A stretch of 64,000 nucleotides of DNA from Azolla caroliniana (GCA_043228905.1 JBHGNT010000012.1:16058001-16122000); one strand, 5' to 3'. Numbered from the stretch's first letter, positions 31,702-42,938 are shown. The notes: generated by a model not told the origin, from the letters alone. A program made the numbers and translations.

Positions 31702-32417
31702 GTGTTTCCTAACAAATTGCCACTTACTTTACCACCACAACGTAATGTGGACCATCAGATTGAACTCATTCCCGGTGCTGCTCCTGTGAGCATTCCACCT
31801 TATCGACTTAGTCGATTAGAAGATGATGAGATCGTTAAACAACTTACGGAATACTTGAGTATGGGTCACATTAGGTATAGTACATCACCTTGGGGTGCAC
31901 CAATTCTTTTAGTTAAGAAGAAGGAAGGTTCATGGCGAATGTGTATTAACTATTGCCGTTTGAATAAATGGACAATTAAAAATGCATATCTGTTACCTCG
32001 TGTTGATGATTTGATTGATCGTTTGCTTGGGACCCGATATTTTGCGAAAATTGACTTACAAACAGGTTATCATCAGATTCTCATTGCTGAGGATGATATT
32101 CCTAAAACCGCTTTTCGTACGCGCTATGGCCATTATGAGTTTTAGTCATGCCTTTCAAGTTGACTAATGCTCCAACCACATTCCAACAAGCGATGAATGA
32201 CGTTTTCCGAGATCAACTCGATGATTTTGTTGTCGTCTTCTTGGAAGATATTCTGATATATATCCGTACCTTGCAAGATCATGTTCAACATGTTCGATTT
32301 GTTTTGCAAAAGTTGTGTGACAACTCTTTCTATGCAAAACATTCAAAATGTGATTTTTCCCAAAAATCTATTATGTACCTAGGTCATTTAATTACGGAAA
32401 AATGGCGTTGCAATTGA
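31702..32417 (+). pseudogene. Gypsy B reverse transcriptase
   Basis: RT runs from [14 protein letters not shown] and [18 protein letters not shown] through [15 protein letters not shown] to HYEF, a frameshift, then MPFKLTNAPTTFQQAMND and the YxDD-box region. That box reads FLEDILIY: the first catalytic aspartate is glutamate. The frame ends at 32417 in the thumb after another indel. It cannot make active enzyme. Confidence 0.9.
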
Positions 32418-32505
32418 ACCTTCTCGTATTGAAAAAGTTAAACTTTGGCCCACCTTGTAATATTCGTGAACTTCCATCATTCTTTGGATTCGTAACTATT
32501 CCAAA

Positions 32506-33525
32506 TTGACTACACCATTAACTAACCTTTTCAAAGGCCATCCACGCAAGTCTGTCAAACCAATTTCCTGGAATGAAAAACTTGACACATCATTTGAGAC
32601 ACTCAAAGAGCATGTGTGTCAAGTTCCCATTCTTCTATTACCAAACCCTTCCAAGCCTTTCTCAATCGAAACTGATGCTAGTGATTATGCTATTGGTGCC
32701 CTCCTTTATCAAGGCAGTCACCCTATCGCTTTTGAAAGTAAAAAGCTTGATGCTACTCAATCTTGGTATTTGGTTCAAGAGAAAGAGTTGTTCGCGGTAA
32801 TACATGCACTAAAACCATGGAGGCATTATCTCTATGGAAATCAATTTGTGGTTACAACAACCCATCAATCCTTGAAGTATTTTTGTGACCAACCAGATCT
32901 TGTTGGTCGTAAAGGCCGTTGGGCTGACCTTATGCAATATTTTGATTTTTCCATATGGTATCGCAAGGGTTCTATGAACACCGTTGCGAATGCCCTTAGT
33001 TGCATTAAAGAAGTTAACATGCTTAGCTTCACGGAAATAAATTTTGATCTTTTAGATCACCTTAGAGGGAAATACCTTGATGACAATTATTTTTCGAAAT
33101 ACTGGACGAAAGCTGAATTTGGTTTAGATGCCGTTACTAACAGCCTACCCTCGAAGGCGACCTTTCACATTACAAACAGTTTGCTCTATTGTAGTGGAAA
33201 GGTTTGTGTTCTAGATTTACTAAACGTAAAACAAAACATTCTTTATGAATGTCATGATGCACTTTTTGCTAGTCATCCTGGAATACAATGCACACTCGTT
33301 CTCATCTCGAGTACTTTTTTCTGGCCTAAGATGTGCTTTGATGTGCATAAATACGTAATTCAATCCTTACAATGTCTAATTAATAAGTCGGAACGACTTA
33401 AAGTTGCTGGTCTTTTACATCCCTTAGATATTCCCAAGAACAAATGGGAAAGTATCTCGATGGATTTTATTGTTAGTTTACCTCGTACACAAAGGGTTCA
33501 TGATGCCATTTGGGTTGTCGTTGAC
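32506..33525 (+). pseudogene. Gypsy B RNase H and integrase N-terminus
   Basis: A 340-codon open frame holds RNase H (ETDASDYAIGALLY, QEKELFAVIHALKPWRHYL, VVTTTHQSLKYF with the usual aspartate changed), then the integrase zinc region (ECHDALFASHPG, CLINKSERL, with one cysteine changed), then the integrase core start WESISMDFIVSLP carrying the first catalytic D. It ends at a TAA after WVVVD. Confidence 0.88.
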
Positions 33526-34505
33526 TAACTAACAAAATCGGCTAGATTTATTCCTACCAAAACCACGGTAACCGCCCAACAATTGGCTTATCAATTCGTT
33601 GATGAGTTATTTCGTTTTTATGGATCACCGATGGATATTTTTAGTGATCAAGATTCCAAGTTTACTAGTGACTTTTGGACTCAAATCTTTATGAAGCTAG
33701 AAACTACATTCAACATGAGTTCCACAGATAATCCTCAATCTGATGGACAAACCGAATCAGTTAATCAAATTATTGAGGACATGCTTCGAACTTATGTAGC
33801 AAAAATCCCTTCTAAGTGGGAGCAATACATTCCTATCTTAGAATTTGCCTATAATAGCTCAAAACATACATCCACTGGATATAGTCCTTTTATGTTGATG
33901 TATGTGCCCCATTTGATGTCATGATTCGTCGTGATACATTAGATAGTACACACAATTTTTTGCAAGACATGAACCAAATATTGCATATTGCCAAAGAAAA
34001 TGTGAAGACATCTCAAGATCGTGCTCAATTTTATACTGATCAGGATAGAAGTCCTCGTGCATTTACTATTGGTCAAAAAGTTTTTTTGCATGTCCCTACT
34101 GCTCTACGTCATTGTCTACGGGCAAGTGCACTAAGTTAGCCCCACGATATTGTGGCCCATAGGATATCCTCAAGCGAGTTGGGTCATCTGCTTATCACCT
34201 TGCCTTACCCCGTAACATTGGTATTCATCCTGTTTTTCACGTTACTCATCTAAAACGATTTTAAAGCTCTAGTGATAACACCATCACAATCCAGGATCTT
34301 GTAACATTAGAGGATTTTTCTTACAACCCTCATGTTCCTGAACGAATTCTTGATTCTTGTACTAAACTTTTACGTTCTAAAGAGATTCGGCTATTCAAGA
34401 TCAAATGGATGGACAAACCTATTGATGATGCCACGTGGGAACGCGAGGATACTCTTAAGGCACAATTTCCTCACTTTATATTGCAAGAGAGCAATCTTTT
34501 GAAGT
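33526..34505 (+). pseudogene. Gypsy B integrase core and chromodomain-like end
   Basis: After the stop the same frame continues LTKSARFIPTKTT, then SDQDSKFTSDFW and DNPQSDGQTESVNQ, supplying the second D and the E of the integrase triad. A frameshift at about 33920 is followed by QDMNQILHIAKENVK and GQKVFLHVP. A degraded chromodomain-like tail (FKIKWMDKPIDDATWERED) ends just before the polypurine tract. Confidence 0.88.
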
Positions 34506-34514
34506 AGGGGAGTA

Positions 34515-34982
34515 TGTTATGTACACATAACATAGGTGAGGGTAGGTCACTAATATTTACATAAGTGAAGGGTATGTTCACTAATGTTAAAAAAGGGACT
34601 AATGTGATTGGATAGAAGGAATGATAGGTGCATGCACTATCATGATTTGGACAACCAATGAATGGAGATCCTTTTAAAAAGGCACATATATTCAAGGGGC
34701 CTAGGAAGAGGTAAATATGAGGCTTAGCTACCCTCATAAGCACATCACGTCGGAAGGTTTTTGTCTTAGACATCGGTGGTGCGGGCTAGGGTTTCGTCAC
34801 GACGATCGTGTGTATCTCTTCCAAGGTATTAGTCATCCTAATATTTAGCGGACGTCAGTGGTAGGTTGGCTATGTCTAGATCATAGCTCGAGGGTGGTCG
34901 GGTGGAACGGGTTCTTCTATCCAATCTATTTTCCTTCTTTTTACTTTATTTTGGTTTATTGATTAGTAGTAGACTCTTAACA
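34515..34982 (+). repeat. 3' LTR of gypsy B
   Basis: The uninterrupted 468-bp copy starts TGTTATGTACACATAAC and ends CTCTTAACA. It is preceded by the polypurine sequence GTAGGGGAGTA. It shows what the 5' LTR looked like before gypsy A entered. Confidence 0.93.
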
Positions 34983-34987
34983 GTCAT

Positions 34988-36480
34988 ATTGTTGGCATTT
35001 TCTTTATACTTAATTCTAGTTCCTGGTTAGTTAGTTGGTGCCATCATCATCTCCTAGTAGTATACTGAATATCATCCTTTCATCTTGATCAACAGTCTTC
35101 ACGAACATTAAGACTTTGTTCACCTCCACCAATCTTAGATCTTGGTTTGAAAGTTGAGTAAATTGGTGCTCAAACTTATGAAATGACTATATTGCATTTT
35201 TGTAGGGTTTCTTTGATGCGACCCATTTATCAAACTCATAGCAACTTATTCTAGTCACATCTTTGTCCTCAACCTCCTTTAGCAATGTCATCTAGAAGGA
35301 ACCCCATGAGGCCTTGTAGAAGTTCATTGATATGTTTATGCAGAGCCAAGGATACAACTCTACTGAGGCACTTCAACTTTTTTGGATCACCAACCCCTTC
35401 TTGAAGCATCATGACATTGTATTTATTTAAAAAATCTAAGACATTGGGCCTTCAAATTGTCCAGATGTGTACACAAGTCTTTGACCACACAAAGTCATTC
35501 TTATCTTCTCTTTCTCTCTTCATTTGCATCATCATCATCGCCATCATCGGTGTGAAGTCTATGTGTGTGAAACTTGAGTGGGACCACTGGGGAACATGAA
35601 CCATAGAGGATAGTTCCTCTTGTTGTCGATGGTCTCTAATGTCATCTTGATTTGCTACTCCAAGACATTCTATATTTTGGTAGCACTTCCACCTTGATCC
35701 AAAAATTCACCTGACAATGAGCTCTCCTCTCCCTTTAATAGGTTTTAAGAGGGTCTTGACCATAATAGTAAGTTTCTTTTTACATAGCATTTGACCTTGA
35801 GATTGTCATGATATAACATGGTATGGCTTCAAAAAGATTTGAACACATGATCTTGTGTCACATGGGTTAAAGCCTTATCCATTAGGCTATACATTGCAAT
35901 ACAAAAAAATATTATTTCCATTTAATATTTCACTTAGGAAATCCATGTATATTCTAGATTTCACTTTTGTTATCATCCTTCTCTCTATCTCTCTCTCTCC
36001 TTCTCCAGAGAGTTCTACACCCCTCTTAGTACTAATCATAATATTTTAGTACTAATTCCCTCTCTTTCTTAGTACTATTCCTAACAGAGACTCAACTAGC
36101 ACAAAAACACTAAATGTCCCTTTTCTCTTTTATTAGATACCTAAGGAGTATCATCATTACGCTGACTTTTTTGATAAGGTAAAAGCTAGTACTCTTCCTC
36201 ACCATCAACCGTATGATTGTCCAATTGATTTACAACTAGGAAAAGAACCATCGTGGGGACCGATGTACAACTATAGATCATCTTTCTCTCTTCATTGTGC
36301 ATTTTAAGATTCGAAAGTCTTACCTTCCTTTCCTACTATAAGCTATTGATGATTGAGTCTTTTTGTTTTCTTTGACTTCGTCTTGTCTTTAGACCTTACT
36401 TCCATACTTCTGCCTTATCCTTCATTCTTTTATCTATAGTTAATTTAACTTGTTTCCTCATGTGCACTTTTGATATCACG
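34988..36480 (-). mobile_element. Old gypsy-like element C, proximal part
   Basis: The minus strand, with frameshifts, encodes YPWLCINISMNFYKAS, EVEDKDVTRISCYEFDKW and FEHQFTQLSNQDLRLVEV followed by NKVLMFVKTVDQDER. These resemble plant gypsy Gag. A motif KPIKGRGELIVR lies at about 35640-35780. The element is interrupted by gypsy B at 34987 and continues at 20283. Confidence 0.45.
35840..35905 (-). repeat. SINE-like unit, antisense
   Basis: On the minus strand TATAGCCTAATGGATAAGG (A box) and TGTGTTCAAATC (B box) have tRNA-like spacing. It lies inside element C. Confidence 0.5.
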
Positions 36481-38150
36481 ATAGGGAATTTCTTGAATTG
36501 CCCAACACTAAAATATAGTGTACTATGATGATAACCAAATCCATTCATTTGAAATGAAGCGACTTGTGAGTACTAACTTTGCTTGTGTCAAAATGAAGAA
36601 GTTGATTAAGGATTTAAAAAAGAAGAATGTTTGAAGAACATACTACTCCACATTGGCCAACATTCGAGTAGGTCATGATACAAGCGGCCAGGAATTGTGT
36701 GGAGGAGAATTCTGGCCATTATGTTGGAAAATGCTAGGAGGGGGAGAAAGAAAGAAAGAAAGAAATATTCACATCTTCTCAAACCAAAATTGGCCCATGA
36801 GACAATTGGTTTACAACAAAAATGGGGTATTTACCCATTCATCGAAAGTAAAAATAAAAATAAAATAAAATAAAATAAAACTTAAGCTAAAGAGTTCTAG
36901 AAGTTGAAACCGATGAATCTTAACCTAGAATACAAACAATGACGAGATGAAATGATCTTGTGGGCGAGAAGATGGGCCTTGTGGAGGCCATATGTAAAAA
37001 TTATGAAGTCCTTTTCGAGGAAAAGAGAGAAAGTTTGGACAAAGAAGTGAGGTCTTCTAAGTAATATGAAACCCAAAAAGTTGGTTGAAGAAGAGAAGAA
37101 TGAATAATGGCCTTCATGATGTCATAATTGACCTAATGAAGAGAAAGAGGAAATCTATATCAGAAGAGGGATCGTGGCCCATGAATGTCTTGACAAATGC
37201 TATCACAACAAAAGGGTTCGACGTTGAAAAGAATATGGTGATAGCCACTACACAAGGTTGCACTAGGCTAGATAATAACTAAAACCTCTACTGGGGATGT
37301 GAAGGAAACAACAGTGGTGTAGATAGACCATAGAGCATGGTTGAGAAATTATTCTCATGTCCTTCGACTTCTATTGAAAGGGATAATGGTTGATCAATAT
37401 AAGACATGTTTGGAATACTTGAGTGACATCATGGAGCTTGCTTGAACATCCAAGATAAGATTAGGGATGTTGAATTGGACCAACACTTTTTTGTGCAAGA
37501 GTAAACATTGCATTCTATGATTCTCATAGAGTTGCATATCATGGCACTCGGATGGAAATGAAGGTATTATCATCATGAGAGAGAGAGAGAGAGAGAGAAT
37601 GTAGGGGTGTGTAGGATATATGTATCGACGGAGTTAAACTCTCGTCGATGTTGTTTGCGGAGCTCGAACCGGTGTATACCCTTTTGATGGCAAATCGAGT
37701 GGAGATGGTTGTTGGACACCTCTGAGCCTCACACTCACTTAACGATTAATTGATTATTAAGAACGATATCTCTGTCACTCTCTCAAGCTTGCTCTCATAG
37801 ATAATAAGAGACTTAATGAATATGTTTATTAACCCTCTTTGCTAAGAGGTCTAGCACTGACAAGGAAGAGAGATTAGTGTTTTCTAACTAAACACTTCAC
37901 TAATCTCTCTTAAGCTTAAGGGATACAAGAAGGAGGAGAGGAAGCTTTAGCTCTTAATCAATAGGGAGACCTTTACCAAGGGAAGAACCCTTACAAAGTC
38001 ACCACAATGTGGTTTATATAGTATTTACATTTAGGGTTTGCCTCTTTCACACTTGGTTATCCATTACCTCTTGCGATTTCTTCTTCATAGTTCCTTTAGC
38101 CGTATTACATCCTTGTTGATGCGCTCTTCTTCATGACCGATCGTGGTGCA
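36481..38150. other. Intergenic, fragments of repeats
   Basis: No gene recognised. Contains one copy of a dispersed repeat (36745-36855), a GA run (37577-37598) and, near 38010-38022, CTATATAAAC on the minus strand, perhaps the TATA box of a decayed antisense LTR spanning roughly 37600-38200. Confidence 0.4.
36745..36855 (-). repeat. Short dispersed repeat, copy 1
   Basis: AAAGAAAGAAATATTCACAT..., GGCCCATGAGACAATTGG, TTTACAACAAAAATGGGG and TATTTACCCATTCATCGAAA reappear in reverse orientation at 50835-50985 and partly at 54355-54445. It is non-coding and of unknown class. Confidence 0.65.
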
Positions 38151-38166
38151 ATCCAAGCGCTTAACA

Positions 38167-38230
38167 AGGTGTTGAACCCATGACCACGTAGTCTCCATTG
38201 GGCAACCTTACCAACTGAGCTATATCCACA
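38167..38230 (-). repeat. tRNA-like SINE unit, antisense
   Basis: The minus strand reads GGATATAGCTCAGTTGGTAA (tRNA D-arm/A box) and CATGGGTTCAACACC (B box). The cloverleaf is imperfect, so I favour a tRNA-derived repeat over a tRNA gene. Confidence 0.5.
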
Positions 38231-38296
38231 ATGGTATCTAGTAAAATCAAAGGTACTTATAAAATAATAAAGAGGTGAGATAATGGGTTTCGAACC

Positions 38297-38302
<6 letters not shown>

Positions 38303-38341
<39 letters not shown>
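38303..38341. repeat. GA microsatellite
   Basis: About 19 GA repeats. Confidence 0.95.
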
Positions 38342-38346
<5 letters not shown>

Positions 38347-38676
38347 CTATAATGGAAATATATTATAAAATAAAGAGTACTAAATGTAGGAAATAAGTTT
38401 GAAACTTATGATTGGCTTTCAATCGAATTGGTTTTAATATTACAATACTCCTCTATTTGCAGGGCCTTCATGGGAATTCCTGGATTTTATAGAATGTTTC
38501 AAAATATTCATGAATTTCTAGATTATTCCAAAAAGTTCTAAGTCTAGGTGAAATAATATATGGTAATTATATTATATGTGTTATAATAATTATTTTAATG
38601 GTAAGGCTTTGACATGTGTATCATAAGGTCACATGTTCAAATATTTTTGGGGCAATATGCGCCTGACATCATGACA

Positions 38677-38900
38677 CTACCCCCCCTTTTTGAATAACGA
38701 GTATTACGAGTCGTCATTAGTTGTGAACCTGGTATGTTTGGGTATTGTTGATGAAATTCCTCAACAAGGGCTTGAGCATTTGCAACATCCTCCACTAGTG
38801 CCCAAGTGTAGTCGCTTGAACTATAGCCTAACCAATCCAACACAGAATATAGCTTGTTGTGAACAATTGTTAAATAAGGAATAACAACAGACTTTGTACT
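38677..38900 (-). pseudogene. Gypsy chromodomain relic with polypurine tract
   Basis: The minus strand reads KLYSVLDWLGYSSSDYTWAL then VEDVANAQALVEEFHQQYPN, a chromodomain of the form Y.V.WLGY....TWE...N..NA..L..EFH..YP, as in Tcn1-like and animal/fungal gypsy elements. AAAAGGGGGGGTAG follows, then an LTR-type start TGTCATGATGTCAG at 38676. The rest of pol is absent. Confidence 0.7.
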
Positions 38901-39054
38901 CTGGTCCATCTTCAAGTTTAACAAGAGCTAGAGGCGAGATAGTCTGATTTGGAATAGAACTTATCTAACATGGTTTTAAGAGAGAACTATGAAATCTGGT
39001 TGTCTTAAAGAGGTTTAGTTGATACTTCGAACAATGACAATAGCAACAAATATG

Positions 39055-39210
39055 TGTACTTGGTTGACCTTATTAATAGCATGTAGATGCTTTGGCAATA
39101 TAAATATGGGGAAATTGTGCTTGAATGAAGCTATCAAATTGGATCCTAATACAATAGCAGGATATTCTTTGATGTCCAACATGTATGTTGAAAGTCACAG
39201 ATTAGACATC
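39055..39210 (+). pseudogene. PPR E-domain fragment
   Basis: The frame reads LLIACRCFGNINMGKLCLNE then AIKLDPNTIAGYSLMSNMY. It matches the E region following PPR repeats in editing factors (LLGACR.HGN...GE.AA..L..LDP...G.Y.LLSN.Y). Nothing else of the gene remains nearby. Confidence 0.65.
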
Positions 39211-39239
39211 AATGCATATCGTGACCGGACCCATTCATA

Positions 39240-39243
<4 letters not shown>

Positions 39244-39274
<31 letters not shown>
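39244..39274. repeat. CT microsatellite
   Basis: A run of TC repeats, followed at 39290-39475 by low-complexity GTC/GTT-rich DNA. Confidence 0.95.
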
Positions 39275-39275
<1 letters not shown>

Positions 39276-39639
39276 ACAACTCTCTGTGATACCACTGTCG
39301 TCGTTTGCCTCCGTTGTCGTCTACATCTGTCGTCATCGTCACCTGTTGCCATCGTCTGCTACAGCTGTCGTTGTCATTGTATGTTGCAGTTGTTATCGTC
39401 ACTGTATGTTGCAGTTGTTATCGTCACTACTGTCGCTGTCTGTTGCTGCCATCACTGACTACCGTCGTTGTTGAGTGACCATACTCGGGTTTCTCGGTAG
39501 AGTGCATTCCTAGGGTGTGGGTGCTTGTACTTGGTGCATGAGGTCTCATGGTTTGATTGCGAGCTCATGAAGTGAACAAGATATCCACCAATACTCGGCT
39601 AAGTATTTTCTTCTCTTTTCGTCCATTTTTTCTTTTGAA

Positions 39640-40680
39640 TTACAACATGGAGTCTAAACGAACTAAAGAACATAAGGAAACACATGAAAAAACAATAAGG
39701 AAGAATTCTTAGATGTCGTTAATCGTTTAGTTAAAATAGAGAGTGAAGTGAGAAAAGAGACCGAAACTCAAAAGCCGCTATATAGGGAAGATAGACATGC
39801 TTATCGCAGAAATAGCGAAACTCAAAATAGAAAACATTAACCTTCATAAACAACTTATTGACATCAAGACATCTAGGGAAGATGGTGAAATATCCTCCCT
39901 ACATGATATTAAGGACGAGATTAAAAAGGTTAAGGAAGAGGTCAGAAGTGACATGGAATTAGTGAAAACCGGTTGGGTCGATGTAGTCAAACATAACATT
40001 AAAAAGGAACTTAACGATGAAAATATTGTAAACACTACCGTTGAGGAAGAGAAAATGTGTCAAGCTCGATGCCTAATTGTACGTGTCACTGGGCTCAAGG
40101 AAGGGGCATCTCCCGACGAAGATGCACAAACACTCAGGAAAATGTTAGGGTACACAGAGGCTCTACCAATCACCAAAACATGGAGGGTCAGATGTGACAC
40201 TACTAGGAAGAGAGCTTTAGTCCTTCAATTTAAGGACTTGGAATCTAGAATCACCTTTTTTAAGAAGAGACCAATTCTTCAAGGATTAGGCGGGGACCCT
40301 ATCTTCCTAGATGAGGACCTCACCAAGATGCAAATTGAGCACCACAAAACTTGTATGCTGCGAGTCATACAAGCTCATAAAGAAGGACATCACACCTTTT
40401 ACCGAGACGGATGAGTGATAATAAATGATCGCGTCGCCAATTGACGGCGTGTGGCCCATGTGACAAACAATAAGATTTGGATGACTTTGTGGAATTGTAA
40501 CAGTGCACTTTTGACACACCTTGGCCGTCTATAGCAGATTTTGAAGGTATCGGATATACTTTTCTTAATAGAAACACATCAAAGTCCAAATAGAGGGCTG
40601 CCACGAGTTGATGGTTTCCATTGGGAATCTTTATTTAGACAAACCTCACGTTGTCGTGAAGGATTTGCTTCACGATATAA
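39640..40680 (+). mobile_element. LINE, 5' piece
   Basis: A 205-codon frame at 39797-40414 encodes a coiled-coil protein (IAKLKIENINLHKQLIDIKT, DEIKKVKEEVRSDMELVK) followed by a folded, RRM-like stretch. This resembles a LINE ORF1. Further on, WNCNSALLTHLGRL, DILFLIETHQS and FRQTSRCREGFASRY look like the start of an AP-type endonuclease. The sequence breaks at about 40680. The matching endonuclease end and RT are at 47765-50720. Confidence 0.7.
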
Positions 40681-40699
40681 AAATAAACTTGAATATTGT

Positions 40700-40770
40700 A
40701 TTAAATAACATTTGAGAGACTTGAACCCGTAACCCAACACACCAAGGACAAAGCATATACCATTAAGATA
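40700..40770 (-). repeat. SINE-like unit, antisense
   Basis: On the minus strand CTTATCTTAATGGTATATG (A box-like) and TTACGGGTTCAAGTC (B box). It lies just past the broken end of the LINE. Confidence 0.5.
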
Positions 40771-40924
40771 AGTTATTTTCTATAATTATGTTTTTATCAC
40801 CATACTTATGACGTGTGTATCTTCATACATTAGAGCTTAGATGAGCATGATGGCTATCATGCATCACATGTAAAGCATGTGCGCCAAATGGCGATCATGC
40901 ATGCCATGCACCCCCATATCATCA

Positions 40925-41905
40925 TATGTGATAGCGTGTATAAGACAAAGGATAGTTATACACAATATGGGGGCTTCACCAAACCGATTAGATGGAGTTA
41001 TGAATCATAATATATTATATAGATCAAGGTATCTACGAATTAGAGAGAATGACTCAAGAAATTAAGAAAAAAGATTGAGAAGATGGGCAAGAAATAAGAA
41101 TGTTCTCATATTCCACTATCAAGAGAATACAAAGGAGATAAAGTCCACTAAAACCAAAGACCTTCCTCTTCTACTAAGACACCTCTTCCTAAGACTCCTC
41201 CTCCACTCTTAGGATCATCATCCACTCTTCCTAAGACTCCTCCACACTTAGGACTCCTCCTCCACTCTTAGGATCCCCTCTCTATTAGTTCTCATATTCC
41301 ACTATCAAGAGAATACAAAGGAGATAAAGTCCACTAAAACCAAAGATCTTCCTCTTCTACTAAGACACCTCTTCCTAAGACTCCTCCTCCACTCTTAGGA
41401 TCCTCATCCACTTTTCCTAAGACACCTCCACACTTAGGACTCCTCATCCACTCTTAGGATCCTCTCTCTATTAGTTCTCCTCATCTATGACTATCACTTC
41501 CTCTTTTATAATTTTCTTCTTCTTCCTCATTCACGCTAATTTTAGAAGCTTTTTTATCTCCTATTTTTAGCTAAGACCCAACGACCTTCTAATCATCATA
41601 TCTCCCTCCTTAGAGCTCCGAATTTAGTGATTTAAAACGCTATAGATAACTCTCTTTACAAGCTTTCTAACACATATTTAAACATAATATTTGGGTGAAC
41701 AACGAAGGATTTATGACCATTCCTTTTTTACTGTTTTTTATGGACCGCTTTTTCTCTTTTTACTTTTTTCTTGGTCTCTTACTTTTACTTTTGACTTCTT
41801 CCCTAAGCTCTTGGTTTGTGTTCTTAGCCTCCAAATGTGAATTATCCATACTTTATATTCTTCTAATTTTCAATGGCTTAGCTTCTAAAAACACTTTCAC
41901 AATAT
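40925..41905 (+). repeat. Dispersed repeat, copy 2, with internal duplication
   Basis: Homologous to 25690-26430. It is longer because a segment of about 187 bp (TTCTCATATTCCACTATCAA to TCTCTATTAG) is present twice in tandem at roughly 41102-41475. Confidence 0.65.
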
Positions 41906-42029
41906 GCATGAGAGAACCTATAAAGAGAGATAAGGAATTAAGGGATGGATAAAGGGAAAATAGGGTAATCAATCAATGAAGAGAAAGTTAGAGAAATAAG
42001 ATAATCAAAGAAACAAATAATAAGTTAGC

Positions 42030-42110
42030 TTGTTGTGAAGAGGCTCGTGTTTCCAAGTTGGAGTCAAGGGTTCAAATCCAGAGTTTGGCAAAGGAAGATT
42101 GCATCTTGCG
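42030..42110 (+). repeat. SINE-like unit
   Basis: TAGCTTGTTGTGAAGAGG then CAAGGGTTCAAATCC, the latter a near-perfect B box. Boundaries are not clear. Confidence 0.4.
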
Positions 42111-42521
42111 ATGAAGCATTGTACAGTTGGTAAAATCTTGTGTTCTTAATATAAAGTTTGTTCTTATCATACCATTTCAATTCTTCAATCATACATTGTC
42201 TCTATCTTTTTATCTATACTCATCTCTCTGTCACACATTACTTTTAACTCTTCTTCTTCCTATCCTTAATCTTCCTAACATCGATGCACAAAGCCTTATA
42301 AAATATATAGCCGACTCCCTTTAACCTTAGTCCCTGCGATTTTGCCGCACGAACCACAACCACCCCAACAACGTTGACACACTACTAGAGGGTTTGGAGG
42401 GGTTGCAATAATATTTCGGAGAGAGATACATAATAGGATAGAAATACTAAAGACAACCTGTTTTATGTGGGTGAATGTCCTCACAGGCAAAGATCAGGCA
42501 ATATTTATCGACATTTGTTAC

Positions 42522-42732
42522 TGTTAAGAATCAAACTCAAGTTCCCATAGGAATGGTGTTCACACTAGTCAATGGACAACTTACTAGGACATTGTTTAGT
42601 AGAAAGGGCATTTGCCCTAGACTAGTTGGTATTTAAACCAACCTTTTGTAACTTAGTTACTGTTGGATGTAATATACAGTTTCTTGTTTAGAGCTCTCAC
42701 TCTCACACTCACTCCCTCTCTCATTCTCTCTT

Positions 42733-42767
<35 letters not shown>

Positions 42768-42803
42768 CCTTCTGCTACACAGAATCACTCTTGATTCTTT
42801 TCT
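42522..42803 (+). repeat. 5' LTR of Copia D
   Basis: The 282-bp LTR starts TGTTAAGAATCAAACTCAAG and ends GATTCTTTTCT; copy 63161-63593 ends GATTCTTTACA. An AC microsatellite (42734-42762) lies inside. The following TGGTATTAGAG (42804 onward) is the PBS with one or two changes. Confidence 0.88.
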
Positions 42804-42938
42804 TGGTATTAGAGGGAGTGGTAGCTTGATCCAAGCCCATCGCCTTTACGTGTGTTGGGCTCAACTTGTAGAGAACCGACTAATCATTGTAGCAACGATT
42901 TCTGCATAGCTTGCATCAAGAGTAGAAGAAGTTCGACA

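Larger units (their letters stand above)
20284..34982 (+). mobile_element. Ty3/gypsy element B, with nested insertions
   Basis: The element is bounded by a perfect GTCAT duplication (20279-20283 and 34983-34987). The 5' LTR is split: 20284-20498 and 28246-28476. A PBS (28478-28489), gag, and a decayed pol with protease, RT, RNase H, integrase and chromodomain-like end follow, then a polypurine tract and a 3' LTR at 34515-34982. Gypsy A (20499-28240) sits in the 5' LTR and a solo Copia LTR (30701-31314) in the protease region. Without them B is about 6.3 kb. The order RT-RH-integrase defines gypsy. Stops and frameshifts make it non-functional. Confidence 0.93.

Noticed and set aside
38167-38230. 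Functional tRNA gene
   Set aside because: D-arm and T-loop are present, but acceptor and anticodon stems do not pair properly.
39286-39474. 62-codon Cys/Val-rich frame
   Set aside because: It lies in low-complexity GTC/GTT repeat DNA next to a CT microsatellite and has no protein signature.
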